Origin: Juglans regia
Lineage: Eukaryota > Streptophyta > Magnoliopsida > Fagales > Juglandaceae
Reading direction: 5' to 3'
Assembly: GCF_001411555.2 (NCBI RefSeq)
Contig: NC_049905.1
Location: 7,221,053 to 7,285,052, forward strand
DNA: 64,000 nucleotides
Positions within the stretch are counted from its first letter, which is position 1, and each line of letters starts with the position of its first letter. A model generated the notes under the pieces. The model had not been told where the DNA came from. It saw nothing but the letters and a program-made list of their open reading frames with translations, and made no database searches. The position numbers and the translations under genes were made by a program. Shown one piece after another: positions 23,862-36,776 of this stretch.

Positions 23862-24870
23862 TCGTTAATGCCTTAATTTACACAATAGATTTGAAGGAGG
23901 AAAGAATAATTCTCGGCTCACGATGGTGATTCAGGCCTTGACACAGTGCTCTTCACATTCATCCATAAAATAAATAGTAAACAAACAAATAAAAATAAAT
24001 AAAGAGAAACACGAGAATTTACGTAGTTTGGTATAATGTTTACGTCCACAGATTGTTAGGGGTGAAATTCACTATAATTAGTAATTTTACAATTTCTCAT
24101 TACTCACATATCTTACAATACAATGGAAGAATTTATAGAAGATCATTTAGAGTCACTATGTGTGCTGAAATTTTTACGTATGAAGCTTCTGTGAAGAGAC
24201 TGTGAAGATATCTATGTAGAGTTTGTCAGATTTGTGGGGAGTCTCCTCTTTATATAGAGGTATATTTTCTTAGAGTAATTGAGTCTAACTTGCCTTGTGA
24301 AATCTTTTCCTTTTAGAAGTCCGAGTCTCTTTCTTTTTAGGAGTCTAAGTCAATTTGTCTTATATTTTCTTAGTTTTATCTCTTAACTTGATTTTTCAAC
24401 CTTATCTCGAGGCTAAATTATAGATTGTTGATTTGACCCCTATAGATGTTTGCGATACTTAAAGTTGATTTGCTAGATAAGAAGGCCTTGAAAATCTTTA
24501 AGTAAATAATCTGTAGAATAAATTTTGAAAATCGGTCTTTGGTTTCCTGTTTGATCCCAGGTTTTCTATATGTTTTGTGCTAAGTGGTGAAAAGCTAAAC
24601 TTGGAGAGATAGGTGGAAGATGCACTTGATCGCATTAGATGCGAGCACGAACCTTTGCTTTGGCGGGAGATGTAGTCGACTGCATTAGGTGTGAGCGTGG
24701 AACTCTAATTGGACAGGAGATATATTCAACTGCATTAGAAGTGAGCACGGAGCTCGATTTTAAGTTTATTTATTTGTGTGGATGTTTGCCTAAGAGATTG
24801 TTTATTATTAGAGAATAATACATATTTTCATGATCGGTTTTTTATGTATAGTTGTTATTAGTGTAAATAG
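23862..24870 (+). mobile_element. Truncated copy of the short non-autonomous LTR element
   Basis: It aligns with 57248-58220. The LTR-like part begins with GTTAATGCCTTAATTTAC (about 23862-24443) and carries CTCTTTATATAGAGG, a likely TATA region. The interior part (24444-24870) keeps three degenerate units with CTGCATTAGGTGTGAGC. The second LTR is missing. It is clearly diverged from the other copies. Confidence 0.7.
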
Positions 24871-25100
24871 TTGAAGCTAATACATGTTTTTACTGGGATT
24901 AATATCTTGGAGGCCCCCTTAAATCTTAAATAAATAATTTTTTTAAATATATATATCAGCTTATCATTTATGATTATTGCTTATGAGGTTAGAAAACTCG
25001 AAATAATTAATTGAAAACTATGGTTTCTCTCTCTCTCTCTTTTCTGTTTTCATTTTATCAGCTGAATTTCAACCCCCATATACACCATGTCATACTCACC

Positions 25101-25280
25101 TTAAGGAATTGTTTAGATTGTGAAAGCATCTCATCTCATCTCATTATTATAATTTTCTTAAATTTCAATAAAAATATAATAAACAATTCAATTTTTCAAA
25201 TCTCAAAATAAAAATAATATTCTAATAATATTTTATTCAACTTTCAACACATCTCAACTCACTATCCAAACCTCCCTTAA
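25101..25280. repeat. GATGAG-type MITE
   Basis: The left end TTAAGGAATTGTTTAGATTG pairs imperfectly with the reverse complement of the right end CTATCCAAACCTCCCTTAA. Inside are CATCTCATCTCATCTCATT and an A/T-rich core. Its right part is included in the tandem duplication at 25213-25588. Confidence 0.65.
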
Positions 25281-25588
25281 TTGTATTCCAAACTAAAAAG
25301 CAAAATCCCTTACAATTAAGTTAGGTTTTCTTACATATACGATGATTGCTAAAATCACGTAAGGGTTTTACTATGTAGTGATTTTAGCATTAGTATATAT
25401 AATAATATTCTAATAATATTTTATTCAACTTCCAACACATATCGACTCATTATCTAAACCTCTCTTAATTGTATTCCAAACTAAAAAGCAAAATCCCTTA
25501 CGATTTAGTTGGGTTTTCTTACATATACAAGGATTGCTAAAATCAGGAAAGGGTTTTACTCTATAGTGATTTTAGTTTTAGTATATAT
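25213..25588. repeat. 188-bp tandem duplication
   Basis: 25213-25400 and 25401-25588 are two direct copies with roughly 90% identity. Each starts AATAATATTCTAATAATAT and ends GTATATAT. The unit joins the right end of a MITE to unique flank, so the duplication came after the MITE insertion. Confidence 0.9.
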
Positions 25589-26028
25589 AATAATACATTA
25601 TTTTATGTCTATATATTTTTGAATAATGCTATTTAACAATTCGAAACTTAACATTCAAATTATCTTCTTGACGTGACATATGACGTAATTTATTAAAAGA
25701 AATTAAATAAGAAAACACAAATATAAAATGGTAGAGGAAACTTAGGATTTTTTTTTTTTTGTGTGTTTTTGGATATCATTTTATTTTAAATATATATATT
25801 TTTTATTTTTTTAATAAAATATATGACACTACATGGTGATGACAGGCCAAGAATATGATATAAGTGGTAAGTTTTAGATTTTTTTTTTTTTACTCTAAGC
25901 TTAATAATTTGGTCTCATCACTTAATACAATAATAAAATTATTTTACATTTTACACTAAAAAGAAAAATAAGTTGGATAAAATTAATTCTTAGAAAGCTT
26001 GGTCTTCACCAACCATCTTCTTTAATAG

Positions 26029-26195
26029 AAATGATAGTTACAATTGTGAGTGTACAAGTGTCGTACAATTATTTAAAAAATAATAAATAAATACGAAATT
26101 TATATGAAAATAAAATTAATTTTTTAATAATAAATTTTATTTTTTTAAATAATTATGTGATATTTACATATTTCACAATTATATATAACATTACT
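26029..26195. repeat. Foldback MITE, GATACAGTTGTGAG family, copy 3
   Basis: Left ATGATAGTTACAATTGTGAG, right TTTCACAATTATATATAACA, core TTAATTTTTTAATAATAAA. Confidence 0.65.
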
Positions 26196-26458
26196 CGTTA
26201 TATACTTGCCAGCTCGAATCTCTCACCCTCATCCATTTGATGGAGAGAGTGTTCCATTAACAAGCCAAGGTCTCGAACTGTCGCCATTGCCCTTCTTGCT
26301 GGTATGAGGTGTCATTTTCGGAGCAGAATCTAAACAGTGATGGGTAAAACAAAAAATTAATTTAATAAAAATATAAATTTGTTCTAAAAAATAGTCTTTC
26401 GAAATCTGCCATTTTTAGTGGGGACCAGTCCACATTATAATCAACGCCTAAATTTCAG

Positions 26459-26654
26459 AAATGACACGTGCATAATGCAATAAAATTTATATTAATACTT
26501 TATAGAATATATAAATACTACACAATTATTTTATATAAAATAAAATTTATTATTAAAAATATTAATTTTATTTAATATGAATCTCATATTTACTAATTTT
26601 TTTTTTTAAATTATACGATACTTGCGTACTTTACTATATAAATATCATTTCTCT
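26459..26654. repeat. Foldback MITE, GATACAGTTGTGAG family, copy 4
   Basis: Weaker copy. The right half has GATACTTGCGTACTTTACTA followed by AATATCATTTCTCT, as in the copies at 37635 and 62833. Confidence 0.45.
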
Positions 26655-27390
26655 AAAATTTAAGCTTAGCATAATTTAACGTAATCTTGAACTTATTAAT
26701 AACTGACACATTAACACATATTGTTATATAAATAAAAATTATAAATACAAATAATGTTTTTTATTATATTAAGTCATATTAATATATAAATTTTTTTTAT
26801 ATTATTTGTATTATAAGTGTGTAGACCTAATACTTATCTTTAAATTTATTTCTTAAGAGCCTTTGTTTAAGCTCATGATCACGTACTCTTAGTGTTATTT
26901 ATTTTAATTTATTTGGGAGCTAAACTATTACTATATACATGATGCATCTCTTTATTTTATTGATGCACCATTTAATTAAGATAACCTCAAAGATTAATAT
27001 TCGTGCAGATAACATAGATAAATGTGTACATGTGACAAGAAAATTGAAGATTTAAAAAACAATTTTAGAAGTGAACCTAATATCTTTGTCAGTTTAAATG
27101 AATTTGCACTCTTTTTGGAAGACCAAGTACTCAATTTTAAATTATTTAATTTTTGGAAAAATTACTGAGTGTCTCTGGTGGTTTCACAAGATTCATGTAA
27201 TATGCCAGTAAATTCAATTATTTCTATTAGATTTATTGTCTCCTTAAAACATCTATAAAAGTCATTGGAGGACCACCTCATGATTCCTTAATTTTGTAAG
27301 GTCTAATTTATTCTTTTTGAGGGGCGGCTGAACCTTTGAAGTTTGTATTTTTGGCCAAGCACATGTAAATATAATATATAATTATGTATG

Positions 27391-27561
27391 AGAAATGATA
27401 CTACAGTTTTAGTACATCTAAGTCTCGTACATTTCTTTTGAAAAAAATAGATAAATCTGATACTTACACGAAAAAATCATTTTTTAATAACGGATCTCAT
27501 TTTTTTCAAAAAGAGTGTGTTAGCCTTGTACACGACTGATTTAAGACTGTATTTAGTATTA
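27391..27561. repeat. Foldback MITE, GATACAGTTGTGAG family, copy 5
   Basis: Starts AGAAATGATACTACAGTTTT; the middle has CATTTTTTAATAACGG; the right end has GACTGTATTTAGTATTATAT. Confidence 0.55.
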
Positions 27562-28255
27562 TATATATATAATTTTGTAATTTTTTTTTTTAGGACCACC
27601 ACCCTTTACCATAGCACCGTCCGCGTGTAAGAGATATTAAAATGCATAAATAGAAAAGAGATCATGCATTGCATTTGGTCATTAAAAGATGCAAAATAAT
27701 AATAATAATAATAAAGAATTGATTCCAATTACATGGAGGTTGAACTTTTCTATCCCTAAGAGAGAGAATTCCACAAGTTTTATTTAGGTCTCGATGGTAA
27801 GTATGGTTGACACAAAGCACCTAACAAGTTTTATTTATGTCTTGTTAAGAGGCCCAAATATTAATGTGCAAAAACATGATTTTATTAATAACTTTATGGA
27901 TAATTAAGATGATTAATGTGTTTTTATATTTCACTCTTGTTATATAATTCTCATGCATGGTTATATATGAGTCCTGCCATATTAGGTTATCTTAACAATA
28001 TATATATATATATATATATATGAAAATTCTAATTGAACCGATAAATGTAACCGATTGAATTTTTTATTTTTTATTTTTTATTTTTCTTACTTAATGATTA
28101 AGGAAGTGATTATTAGTAAATTGATATTTTTTTTAAATGTTTAAAAATGTATAAAAAATGATTAAAAGAAAAGGAAAAAAAAATAAAAAAAAGTGTATTT
28201 GCACTTATCTATCAACTTTCTCGATTAAATTATTGGTCTTAGTAGCACGATCGAT

Positions 28256-28257
<2 letters not shown>

Positions 28258-28312
<55 letters not shown>
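28258..28312. repeat. TA microsatellite, 55 bp
   Basis: Uninterrupted alternating T and A. A smaller TA run lies at about 28000-28021. Confidence 0.95.
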
Positions 28313-28313
<1 letters not shown>

Positions 28314-28685
28314 TACAAGAAAAATAAGTATTCATGACGACTTATTTGCATGATATCTTTATCTATTTTGAAATTGTAAAAAGAAATTACTTAACATTGA
28401 AAATTACAACTATCAAATGAAATAATTAAGAACCGCCATATACAATGGAATCGTGAATAACTCTCTTTTGTTGAAAATGCATTTGAACAATCTTATTGGA
28501 AGTTTAGTTGCTTTCAGGAGTGTAAATTTGAATCGGGAAACCAGTCCGGTCCGGGACTGGTTCTTGTAACCGTAAAACTGGCCGGTCCCAGTTTGATGGT
28601 TTCCGAGACCGGACCGGTTGGGAAAAAGAAAATATAAAAATTAATATTTTTGTTGAGGAAAAATTAGTTAATTGGCATATTCTAG

Positions 28686-29740
28686 TGAAAAACTGTGTAA
28701 ACTTGTGTTGTAACAAGTGTGGTGTGTCAAAGTGACAAACTGGAGGGCCAACTCAAGTCAGAGAGTTCGCTCGAAATGGCTCAACATTTCGCTCGAGCGA
28801 ATCTCGAGTCAGAGACTTCGCTCGAGCTAAATTCAAGTCCGAGAGTTCACTTGACTCGGCTCGACACTTCGCTCGAGCGAACTTCAAGTCAGAGAGTTCG
28901 CTCGACATGGTTCAACACTTCGCTCAAGTTACATTCAAGTCAGAGAGTTCGCTCGACACGGCTCGACACTTGGCTCGAGCGAACTTCAAGTCAGAGAGTT
29001 CGCTCGAGCTACATTTCAAATCAGAGAGTCGCTTGACTTTGCTCGACACTTGGCTCGAGCGAAACTAAGTTCGCTTGACACTTCGCTCGAGCCAATGTTC
29101 TGGAAACCTAAATTTCTTAGTTTTGAGCGCCTCTTTCCTTATTGGTATAAAAGGAAACCTTTTGGTCTTTCATTTGGTGTGGAAAAACAGAGCCAAAACC
29201 TAAAGTGTTCCAAGAGCCAAAGAGAGAAACATTTTCCTCACCTTGTGAATTTCTCTTGGACAAACACATATCCACCACACCACACTCAAGATAAAATCTC
29301 ATTCAAAGTCCATTGAAGTAGACGTGTTGTTGGCCGAAAGGTTTCCGGAGCTGCTGTGATGCAGAGATCGAGAGGTTCTCGTGGAAAGCTATAGAAGGTC
29401 GGAGTTCCGACACTACATGCGTGTAGAGATCGAGTGGGTCACTCGAGATGTTGCAAGCCAAGTTTAGGAACTACAAAGGTTTTGTGAGTGTCTCTAAATT
29501 CGTTGTAATAAACTTTTTCTATAGTGGATTTTAGGTGGTGCCTTACACCCGAAATAGTTTTAGAATTTGAAGAAGTTCTTCAAATGAGTTTCCACTTCGT
29601 GACCAAAATCATTGTGTTAATTGTTTTTGTTCATTGATTAATTGTTTATTTGTTTCTATTTTTGAAAAGACTATCAAAATTGAAATACACCTATTCACCC
29701 CCCTCTAGGTGTAGTGATTGGTAGAACCACTGCTTTTTCA
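28686..29740 (+). mobile_element. Solo LTR with tandem TTCGCTCGAGCGAA blocks, nested in the hAT element
   Basis: Starts TGAAAAACTG and ends CTGCTTTTTCA, so it has 7-bp inverted ends TGAAAAA/TTTTTCA. The last part TTCACCCCCCTCTAGGTG is typical of Copia LTR ends. A TATA box TATAAAAG lies at 29146, followed by a transcript-like leader. Positions 28755-29095 contain roughly six degenerate units of about 50 bp with TTCGCTCGAGCGAA and TCAAGTCAGAGAG. No second LTR or coding interior is present, and no clear 5-bp duplication was found. Confidence 0.65.
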
Positions 29741-30099
29741 ATTATATATATATATAAGTTTTGTATAAAATTAGTATTACACAAATATTTTTTATATATA
29801 AGTTTTATATATAATATATAATTATATATGAAATAATTTCATATTATAATTTATAAATTATAAGATACAATGTTAATCTTAAATATGAACATTTGTAATT
29901 TATTTGATCATATTTTATTAATATAATTATATATAAGATAATGTTATTATAATTTAAAAAATAAAAGTTTAATCTTAAAGATGAAAATTTAATTTATCAT
30001 ATGCTTTAAACATAAAATATATATTTTAATTATTAATAACATTTTATTTATAGCTATACTAATATATAACGAATATTGATATATTATATATAGCTATAT

Positions 30100-30985
30100 A
30101 ATCACTATACTAAGTAATCAAACATAAAATAATTATATAGTAATAAATACTAATTACTAATACAAAATTACTATACTAATACTATCACTATAATACTATA
30201 AATAATATAGTTATAATAAATTAAACTTACTATAACAATTAACAAATACTAATATAACAATTAACAAACTCACTATAGCTATAGTTATACTTATAGTCTA
30301 ATATAGACTATAATTATAATTATATTATATAGCTATACTAATATATAACTCAAATATTAATATTATTATATAGTCTAACTAATACTAATAGTTTAATATA
30401 GACTATAGTTATATATTATTATAGTCTAATATATTATATAGATATAATAATATATAACTAATACTAATAGTCTGATATAGACTATAGTTATACTCATCTT
30501 AAATCACTATAACTAATACTAATATATAACTAATACTAATATATATACTAATACTAATAGTCTATTATAAACTATAATTATAGTTATATTAATATAATTA
30601 TACTAAATCACTATAACTAATACTAATAGTCTAATATTAATACTATTAGATAGCCCAATATATTATATAGCTATAACTAATACTAAAATATATACTAATA
30701 GTCTAATATAGACTATAGTTATAGTTATACTAAATCACTATGACTAATACTAATATATAACTATACTAATAGTCTAATATTAATAGTATTATATAGTCTA
30801 ATATATTATATAGTTATAACTAATACTAATGTTAATTCTAATACTAATACTTATACTAATATAGTTATACTAAATCACTATAATTAATACTAATATATAG
30901 CTATACTAATAGTCTAATACATACTATAGTTATAGACTTATAGTATAAGAGTTTTAGTCTAATTAGACTATTAGTAATAATTTTA
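30100..30985. repeat. Low-complexity TACTAATAGTCTAATATA array inside the hAT element
   Basis: Irregular repetition of ACTAATACTAATAGTCTAA, TATAGACTATAGTTATA and AACTAATACTAATATATA. Similar sequence occurs in the hAT elements at 40145-41159 and 43377-43735, which points to one family. Confidence 0.75.
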
Positions 30986-32719
30986 ATATTATTACTAAAC
31001 AGCGCCGTTGCACCTTCAGTCTCCCAAACCCTAAGACCCGCCCCTCTCTTCCTCACTCTCTCACTCTACATCTTTGCCTCGCAGCCTCTCTGCATCTCTG
31101 CCCTCTCATGCTGCCAAGGCCCACGCCATTGCATTGTGCACATCTCATTGTCGCCCCCTTAGCCTGAGTCCCCTCCCTCTTGCCGTCGCCCCCTAAAAAA
31201 CATAGACCCACTCTCTCGCCATTGCACCTCCCCTCACGGCCTCACCTCTCAAGCCGTTCCCGTCGCGCACACAGCCCTTCGACCCCTCTCTCAACACTGC
31301 GCTGCCCTCTCTGTCTCTCACCATCTCACGCAGCTCTCCCATCTCACACGTAGCCGGCAACCCCTCTCTCACGTCTCTCTATCTTCGACGGTAATTTTTC
31401 TTGGAACAATCTCGGAAGTGTATATCATTTTTAATCTCTGTTGGTTTAATTGTTATGGAAACTTTTTTGTTTCAAAGGTTTATTGGTTAAATGGGAACTT
31501 CAGACATCTTTGAGAATTTTTGTCTAGGTGTTGCTCTTTGGACTTAATTCCTATACAATTTTGTGCATCTTTCTTTGAGGTCAGGATTGTTTAGACATAT
31601 GCTCCCAGTTGTTAAAAAAAAGCAGAACAGGTAAACTATTTTACTTTGGGTTGTCGATTTCAAACACAATTAAGAAAGTCTAATAGATCCAAGTTGAGTG
31701 AGACTCTTACGTCTGCAATGATATGGTTGGGTTGCGGACTTCCTAGGTTTTTTTTTTTAAGGACCATGTTAGCCTAAAGCTCTGTTCGTTATGTTTGATT
31801 AAGCATTTGAGTTGAATGAAAGCTTTCAAGTGCCTTTGCTCCATTGCCTTCAATCTCATATCTCTTGTATGACTTCCAAAGATGAAATCTCCCATTTCTA
31901 TTAAGTCAAAAATGAAAAATAAAACATCTATTGAATTGTAAAAAAAAACCTACCTACAGTTGGATGCCCTTTTGAAACATTTATTTGCTCTCATACATGG
32001 ATTCAAGATATTAAAAGTTAAAAAAAAAAACAATTAAAATCATCTTCTTGAGAATCTTTACTTGTCTAACATCAATAGTAAAGATCATTATTTTTTATAA
32101 ACTTACTAAACATATTATATTCTTTTCTAGGAATTTGTATTATAAATTTTGAAAATTTTTGTGTTTCTTAAGTTTACTATTATTATTCCTTTCTTAAATA
32201 TTTTTTTATAAATTTACTAAACATATCATTTTTTCAAAAGGTTTATGCAAATGTGGGGTCAAAGAGTAGCATTTTACCTCTTAAGATAGGATACATTCCC
32301 AAGCATTGTATTGGGCTCTCATCCATAAACAGTATTGTTCCCCGAAAGCACCTGCTTTCATATATAGTGATGAATTTGATCTGTAATAATATTTTAGCAA
32401 GGTATCCTTTTGATGCAGTTTCAGATTCCATGCATTTGTCTTCAGTTATTGGTCTCTCTCTCACACATATATTTGTTCCAAGTTCCAGATTGCTAGCTAC
32501 TTTCAATGCTTCTCTCTCTCTCACAAATCTCATGTATTTACTAAATTAAAACTAAAAATCCAGACCAAACCGGACTGGAACCAATAAAACTGGATGTACC
32601 GATTTATGGGGGTAACTGGTGTGTAATCAGTTTTTGAAAATGCAAAACCAGTACATATCAGTTCGGTCTTAAATTTTGTCCAAAACCGGACCGGACCGGT
32701 TACACCCCTAGTTGCTTTT

Positions 32720-33370
32720 GTCTTGATTTTCAGAGAGAAACATAGCAAACAAATAACAAGAAATTGGAAACAATTTCCAACATGGATTTTGCTATGCATT
32801 AGTAACTATTCACCATTACACCTCATACTTGACAACAATTTTTTCTTTTTTTAATAGGATCTGGGATGTGTGCAGTAAATAGTAACTGATGAGAAGAATT
32901 ATTTTTTCTAATATATTTAGGTTAGTCAAGTGGTTGGCACTCTATTCCATTAATAAATAAAATAAAATAAAAAATCCACCAAATTGTTTGGATGTGGCTA
33001 CTTCAACCTAAAGATACCCAAAAATAGCATCAGCAAATGTTCTTTCTAGCTGTTAAATATATATTTTATTGACCATTAATATGATCTATTATACAACTCT
33101 CCTTTGACTAAATTTTAGATGAGACTTTAAAGATAAGAAAGCCAATTTGAGAATATATCCAAAGTGCGAGGATTCAAACTAATCCAATCACACACATATA
33201 CACATACATTCATATATATTTCTTTTATTTTTAATATAGAAAAGTAGTTTGAATTATAATCAGTCATGACAGCGTACGAATTTAATTACTCTTTATTTTC
33301 TGACAACAAGAAAAAGTCTCCCTTGTCTCAAACAAATAAACATCACCATGTATTTCTTGATAAATGTTAA
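32720..33370. other. Spacer, no gene supported
   Basis: A/T-rich; no long frame. Confidence 0.4.
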
Positions 33371-33536
33371 AGGAAAATAATCTGTACAATTTTAAAATAT
33401 ATAAATATTGTACATTTTATTTAAAAAATTAAATAAATTTGATATTTATATATAAAAAAATTATTTTTAATAGTAAGTTTATTTTTAAAAAATATATAAA
33501 ATTTATACATGATACAATTATATATAGCATTATTCC
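33371..33536. repeat. Foldback MITE, GATACAGTTGTGAG family, copy 6
   Basis: Worn copy. The right end GATACAATTATATATAGCAT and the middle AAAAAATTATTTTTAATAGT follow the family plan. Confidence 0.45.
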
Positions 33537-34156
33537 ATATTAAAATGATTCAAACCAAATTTGAGAATATATTATATAGAATTCTATATTTTATAGTATG
33601 GGTTTTTGTTTTTGTTTTTGTTGAAAGAGACATGCGTATTGGCCTTTGATACCCTCGTGGAGGCAGAGGGAGAAAGTTATGGGGGATGATAACGAGGCAT
33701 ATATATATAATATAAATAAAATAAAAATAGTGTATTTTAAATAAAATAAAATAATGAATGAAAGAAGTGGGGTCGGACACTGCTCACACCAGGCTAGTCC
33801 GTTTCTATTAATGGAAAGATTCCGTTTTACGCGTTCTCTCTTTCCTTTCCAATAATGGTCAAAAGGTCGGACAATGTGTGCATCAAGTCACGTGCACGCA
33901 TTCATTTCCGACAACGCGTACGTTTTCACGGGCAAATCATTCAAACGCTTTTATTTCCTTCCACGTTTGATTTCACATTATACTTATTGTTAGACACTGT
34001 AGTTTTCTGAACTTCCAGATTATATTAATGGTGGTATGGCAGTGTATATTTTTACACTTTTACGAGAGGAATAATTTTATTACAAAAAATTTTAATAATA
34101 ACAGAAAGGTAAAAAATTCGATATTCTAGAGTATTCTAAAAAATTAAGGTATTGTG
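33537..34156. other. Spacer before the Copia remnant
   Basis: No LTR that could belong to the following Copia pol was recognised here. Confidence 0.4.
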
Positions 34157-34841
34157 CTAATACCCCCTCGAGTCCAGTGGAGTGTCAATTACATTGAGAC
34201 TCGTACGAAAAAAAATAAAATTATTTGAAACTAAAGATTTAGTAAAGATATCAACTAATTGATCTTTTGAGTTGTAGTGAGAAACTTTGAGAGTATTTAC
34301 AGCAATCCGATCTCGAACAAAGTGATAGTCGACTTCCATGTGCTTTGTTCGCAAGTGGTAGACTAGATTTGCTCTGAGAAAGGTTGCTCCAATGTTGTCA
34401 CACCAAAGAGTAGGTGGCTGTGGCAAAAAAAATACCAAGTTCACGGAGAAGTGTTTGTAGCCAAATCAATTCAGCAGCAGTAGATGCCAAAGATTTGTAC
34501 TCAGCTTCAGTATTGGATCTAGCAACTGTCTTTTGCTTCTTGGAGCTCCAAGAGATCAAGTGATGTCCAAGAAAGATGCAAAATCCACCAGTTGAACGTC
34601 TGTCGTCTAGACACCCTGCCCAGTCAACATCGGTGTAGGCTTGAAGGTTGAGCTTGGAAGACTTCTTAAAACTCAAACCAAAATTCAGAGTACCCTTTAG
34701 ATATTTAAGAATCCTTTTGACAGCAGTCCAATGAGGGAGTTTTGGGCAATGCATGAACTGACATACTTTGTTTACAGCATAGGCAATGTCAGGACTTGTC
34801 AAGGACAGATACTGTAACCCTCCTACAACACTTCTGAACAA
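34157..34841 (-). pseudogene. Copia RNase H and polyprotein C-terminus
   Basis: Two frames (34841-34398 and 34444-34157) hold the end of RT, then RNase H with [18 protein letters not shown] and [17 protein letters not shown] motif (here [14 protein letters not shown]), and the tail with [24 protein letters not shown] and KDQLVDIFTKSL. A frame change lies near 34420. Confidence 0.9.
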
Positions 34842-34866
34842 AGTGCAATCATCAAATTGTGGTGAG

Positions 34867-35653
34867 TCATCGAGACAGCTTAAGGGAAGCTGCCATAGGT
34901 GATGCTATGGCCTTGGCTAAAAGCATATTGCTTCGAGCCAACAGATCTTTGATGTATTTACGTTGTGACAAAAACAAGCCAGTATCAGTGTAATCAACCT
35001 CAAGACCGAGAAAGTAAAAGAGTGTACTAAGATCTTTAACAGGAAAAACAGTAGCCAAATCCGAAATGAGAGAATTAATAGCACACGGTTGTGAAGAGGT
35101 GATAACCATGTCATCAACATAAATAAGCAAGTAAATGATCAGATCACCATGAGTTAAGATAAATAATGAAGGATCTGCCTTTGAAGCAGAAAAACCGTAG
35201 TCCAAAAGCCAAGTATTGAGTTGGGCAAACCAGGCACGTGGAGCCTGCTTGAGACCATAGATTGCCTTATTTAACTTACATACACAGTTAGGGTAATCAG
35301 AGTTGATAAACCCTTGAGGCTGCTACATATAAACTGTGTCAGTCAAAGTGCCATGTAAAAAGACATTCTGAATATCAATTTGGCGCAGAGGACATGCTTG
35401 ACTAACAACTAGAGACAGAATCAAACGGATGGTGGTTTTCTTAAACAACAGGACTAAATGTTTCATTATAATCCAAACCCGACTGTTGGTGATAGCCATT
35501 GGCTACCAACTGAGCCTTTCTTCGAGCAAAAGATCCATCAGAGTTAAGTTTAGTTCTATAAACCCATCGGCATCCAAGAATATTAAAAGTTGGGAGAGGG
35601 GTTACCAACGTCCAAGTGTTATTTTGAATCAAAGCATTATATTCAAGAGACAT
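34867..35653 (-). pseudogene. Copia reverse transcriptase
   Basis: Frames 35653-35441 (WVYRTKLNSDGSFARRKAQL, NETFSPVV) and 35205-34867 (LLIYVDDMVITSS with the YVDD active site). The piece between them (35206-35440) continues RT in another frame with KAIYGLKQAPRAWFAQL and one in-frame TAG. There is at least one frameshift right after SPVV. Confidence 0.9.
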
Positions 35654-35780
35654 AGCATCATACTAGTCAGGAACAACTACCGTGGTGTTGAGACAAGTCC
35701 GTCGTGGGTAATGAATCGTGCCATCCGTGAGATTCCGTGGACGAGAGGAGTTGGTTTGACTCCGAGTGATGATAGGGGAC

Positions 35781-36737
35781 CTAGGAGGAACAAGAGATGA
35801 AGAAGAAAATTGATTTTTTTAAGGGAAGAGTGGAAGTCGAAGAGTTCGTGTGAGAGGAATGAGAGTTGGAGGGATGAGTGTTAGCGGCGAAAGAAAATGA
35901 GAGTGGGATGCGAGGGGAATTAAGGTTCGGAATATTGAAAGGGGATGGACTAAGAGGATGGGTCGGGCCAGGACCAAGAATTGATTGTTGAAAGAGAGGA
36001 AGAGAGACTTGAGTTTGGGTCAGACTTGATGGAATGGAGCTGGGCTTCGGTTTGGAGAAGGGAAATGAGCCTTCATCAAAGGTTACATCTCTAGAGATGT
36101 AAAGTCTATTTGTGTTGGGCTCAAAATATTTGTAACCTTTATGGGAAGTGCTGTACCCTAAAAATATACATGAAATAGAGCAAAAATTGAGTTTGTGTTT
36201 GTTATAGGGCCTTAAGTTGGGCCAGCACTCACACCCAAAGACTTTCAAGGGAGAGTAATTAGGATCTTTATTATACATCATAAAATGAGGGGATTTGTTT
36301 TTAAGTGGTTTGGATGGAAGCATATTTATTAAATAGACAGAAGTTTCAAAGGCTCCTACCCAGTAAGTTGTGGGTAGAGAAGAATGGGCTAGTAGAGCCA
36401 GCCCAGTTTCGACAATATGCTTCCGCTCTACTAGCCCATTTTGTTGATGAGCATATGGGCAAGAAAGTCTGTGTGTAATGCCGAGTTGAGAGCATAAAGT
36501 AGCTATGGGCTTAAATTCAGCACCACCATCAGTTTGGAGAGTAATTAATTTACAATCAAAAAGACGCTCAATGAAAGGCAAAAAACGTGAAAAGACAGTC
36601 TGAGCATCTGATTTCATTTTTAATGAAAAATACCATGTATAACGAGTATAATGGTCTACAAAAGAAACATAGTAGCAAAAACCATTGTTCGAAACAACTG
36701 GAGATGGGCCCCAAAGATCTACACTAATGATTTGCAA
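35781..36737 (-). pseudogene. Copia integrase
   Basis: 318-codon frame with the core integrase domain: VDLWGPSPVVSNNG carries the first Asp, LQTDGGAEF the second, and AHQQNGLVERKH the Glu (normally HQQNG-VERKHRH). The C-terminal part has FLGYSTSHKGYKYF and a long Pro/Ser-rich linker. The core looks preserved, but it is cut off from RT by a frameshift. Confidence 0.9.
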
Positions 36738-36776
36738 AGGCCTAGTGTAAATGGATTGACTCGACCCATAAGCTAG

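Larger units (their letters stand above)
28515..32710. mobile_element. Non-autonomous hAT transposon, 4.2 kb, with exact 8-bp target duplication
   Basis: The ends are CAGGAGTGTAAATTTGAATC on the left and CCGGTTACACCCCTA on the right, inverted versions of CAGGGGTGTAA with CCGGTCCGG blocks just inside. They are flanked by GTTGCTTT on both sides (28507-28514 and 32711-32718). An 8-bp duplication and CAGGGGTG-like ends are standard for plant hAT elements. No transposase frame is visible. The interior has a solo LTR (28686-29740), about 850 bp of TACTAATAGTCTAATATAG-type low-complexity sequence, and a GC/CT-rich leader-like block (30990-31390) ending at a possible donor, perhaps left from the ancestral transposase gene. 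Confidence 0.85.

Noticed and set aside
30990..31390. GC-rich block followed by GGTAATTTT, looking like a first exon of a host gene
   Set aside because: It lies between the ends of a hAT transposon, has no clear start codon with a long frame, and no downstream exons. It is better seen as part of the transposon.
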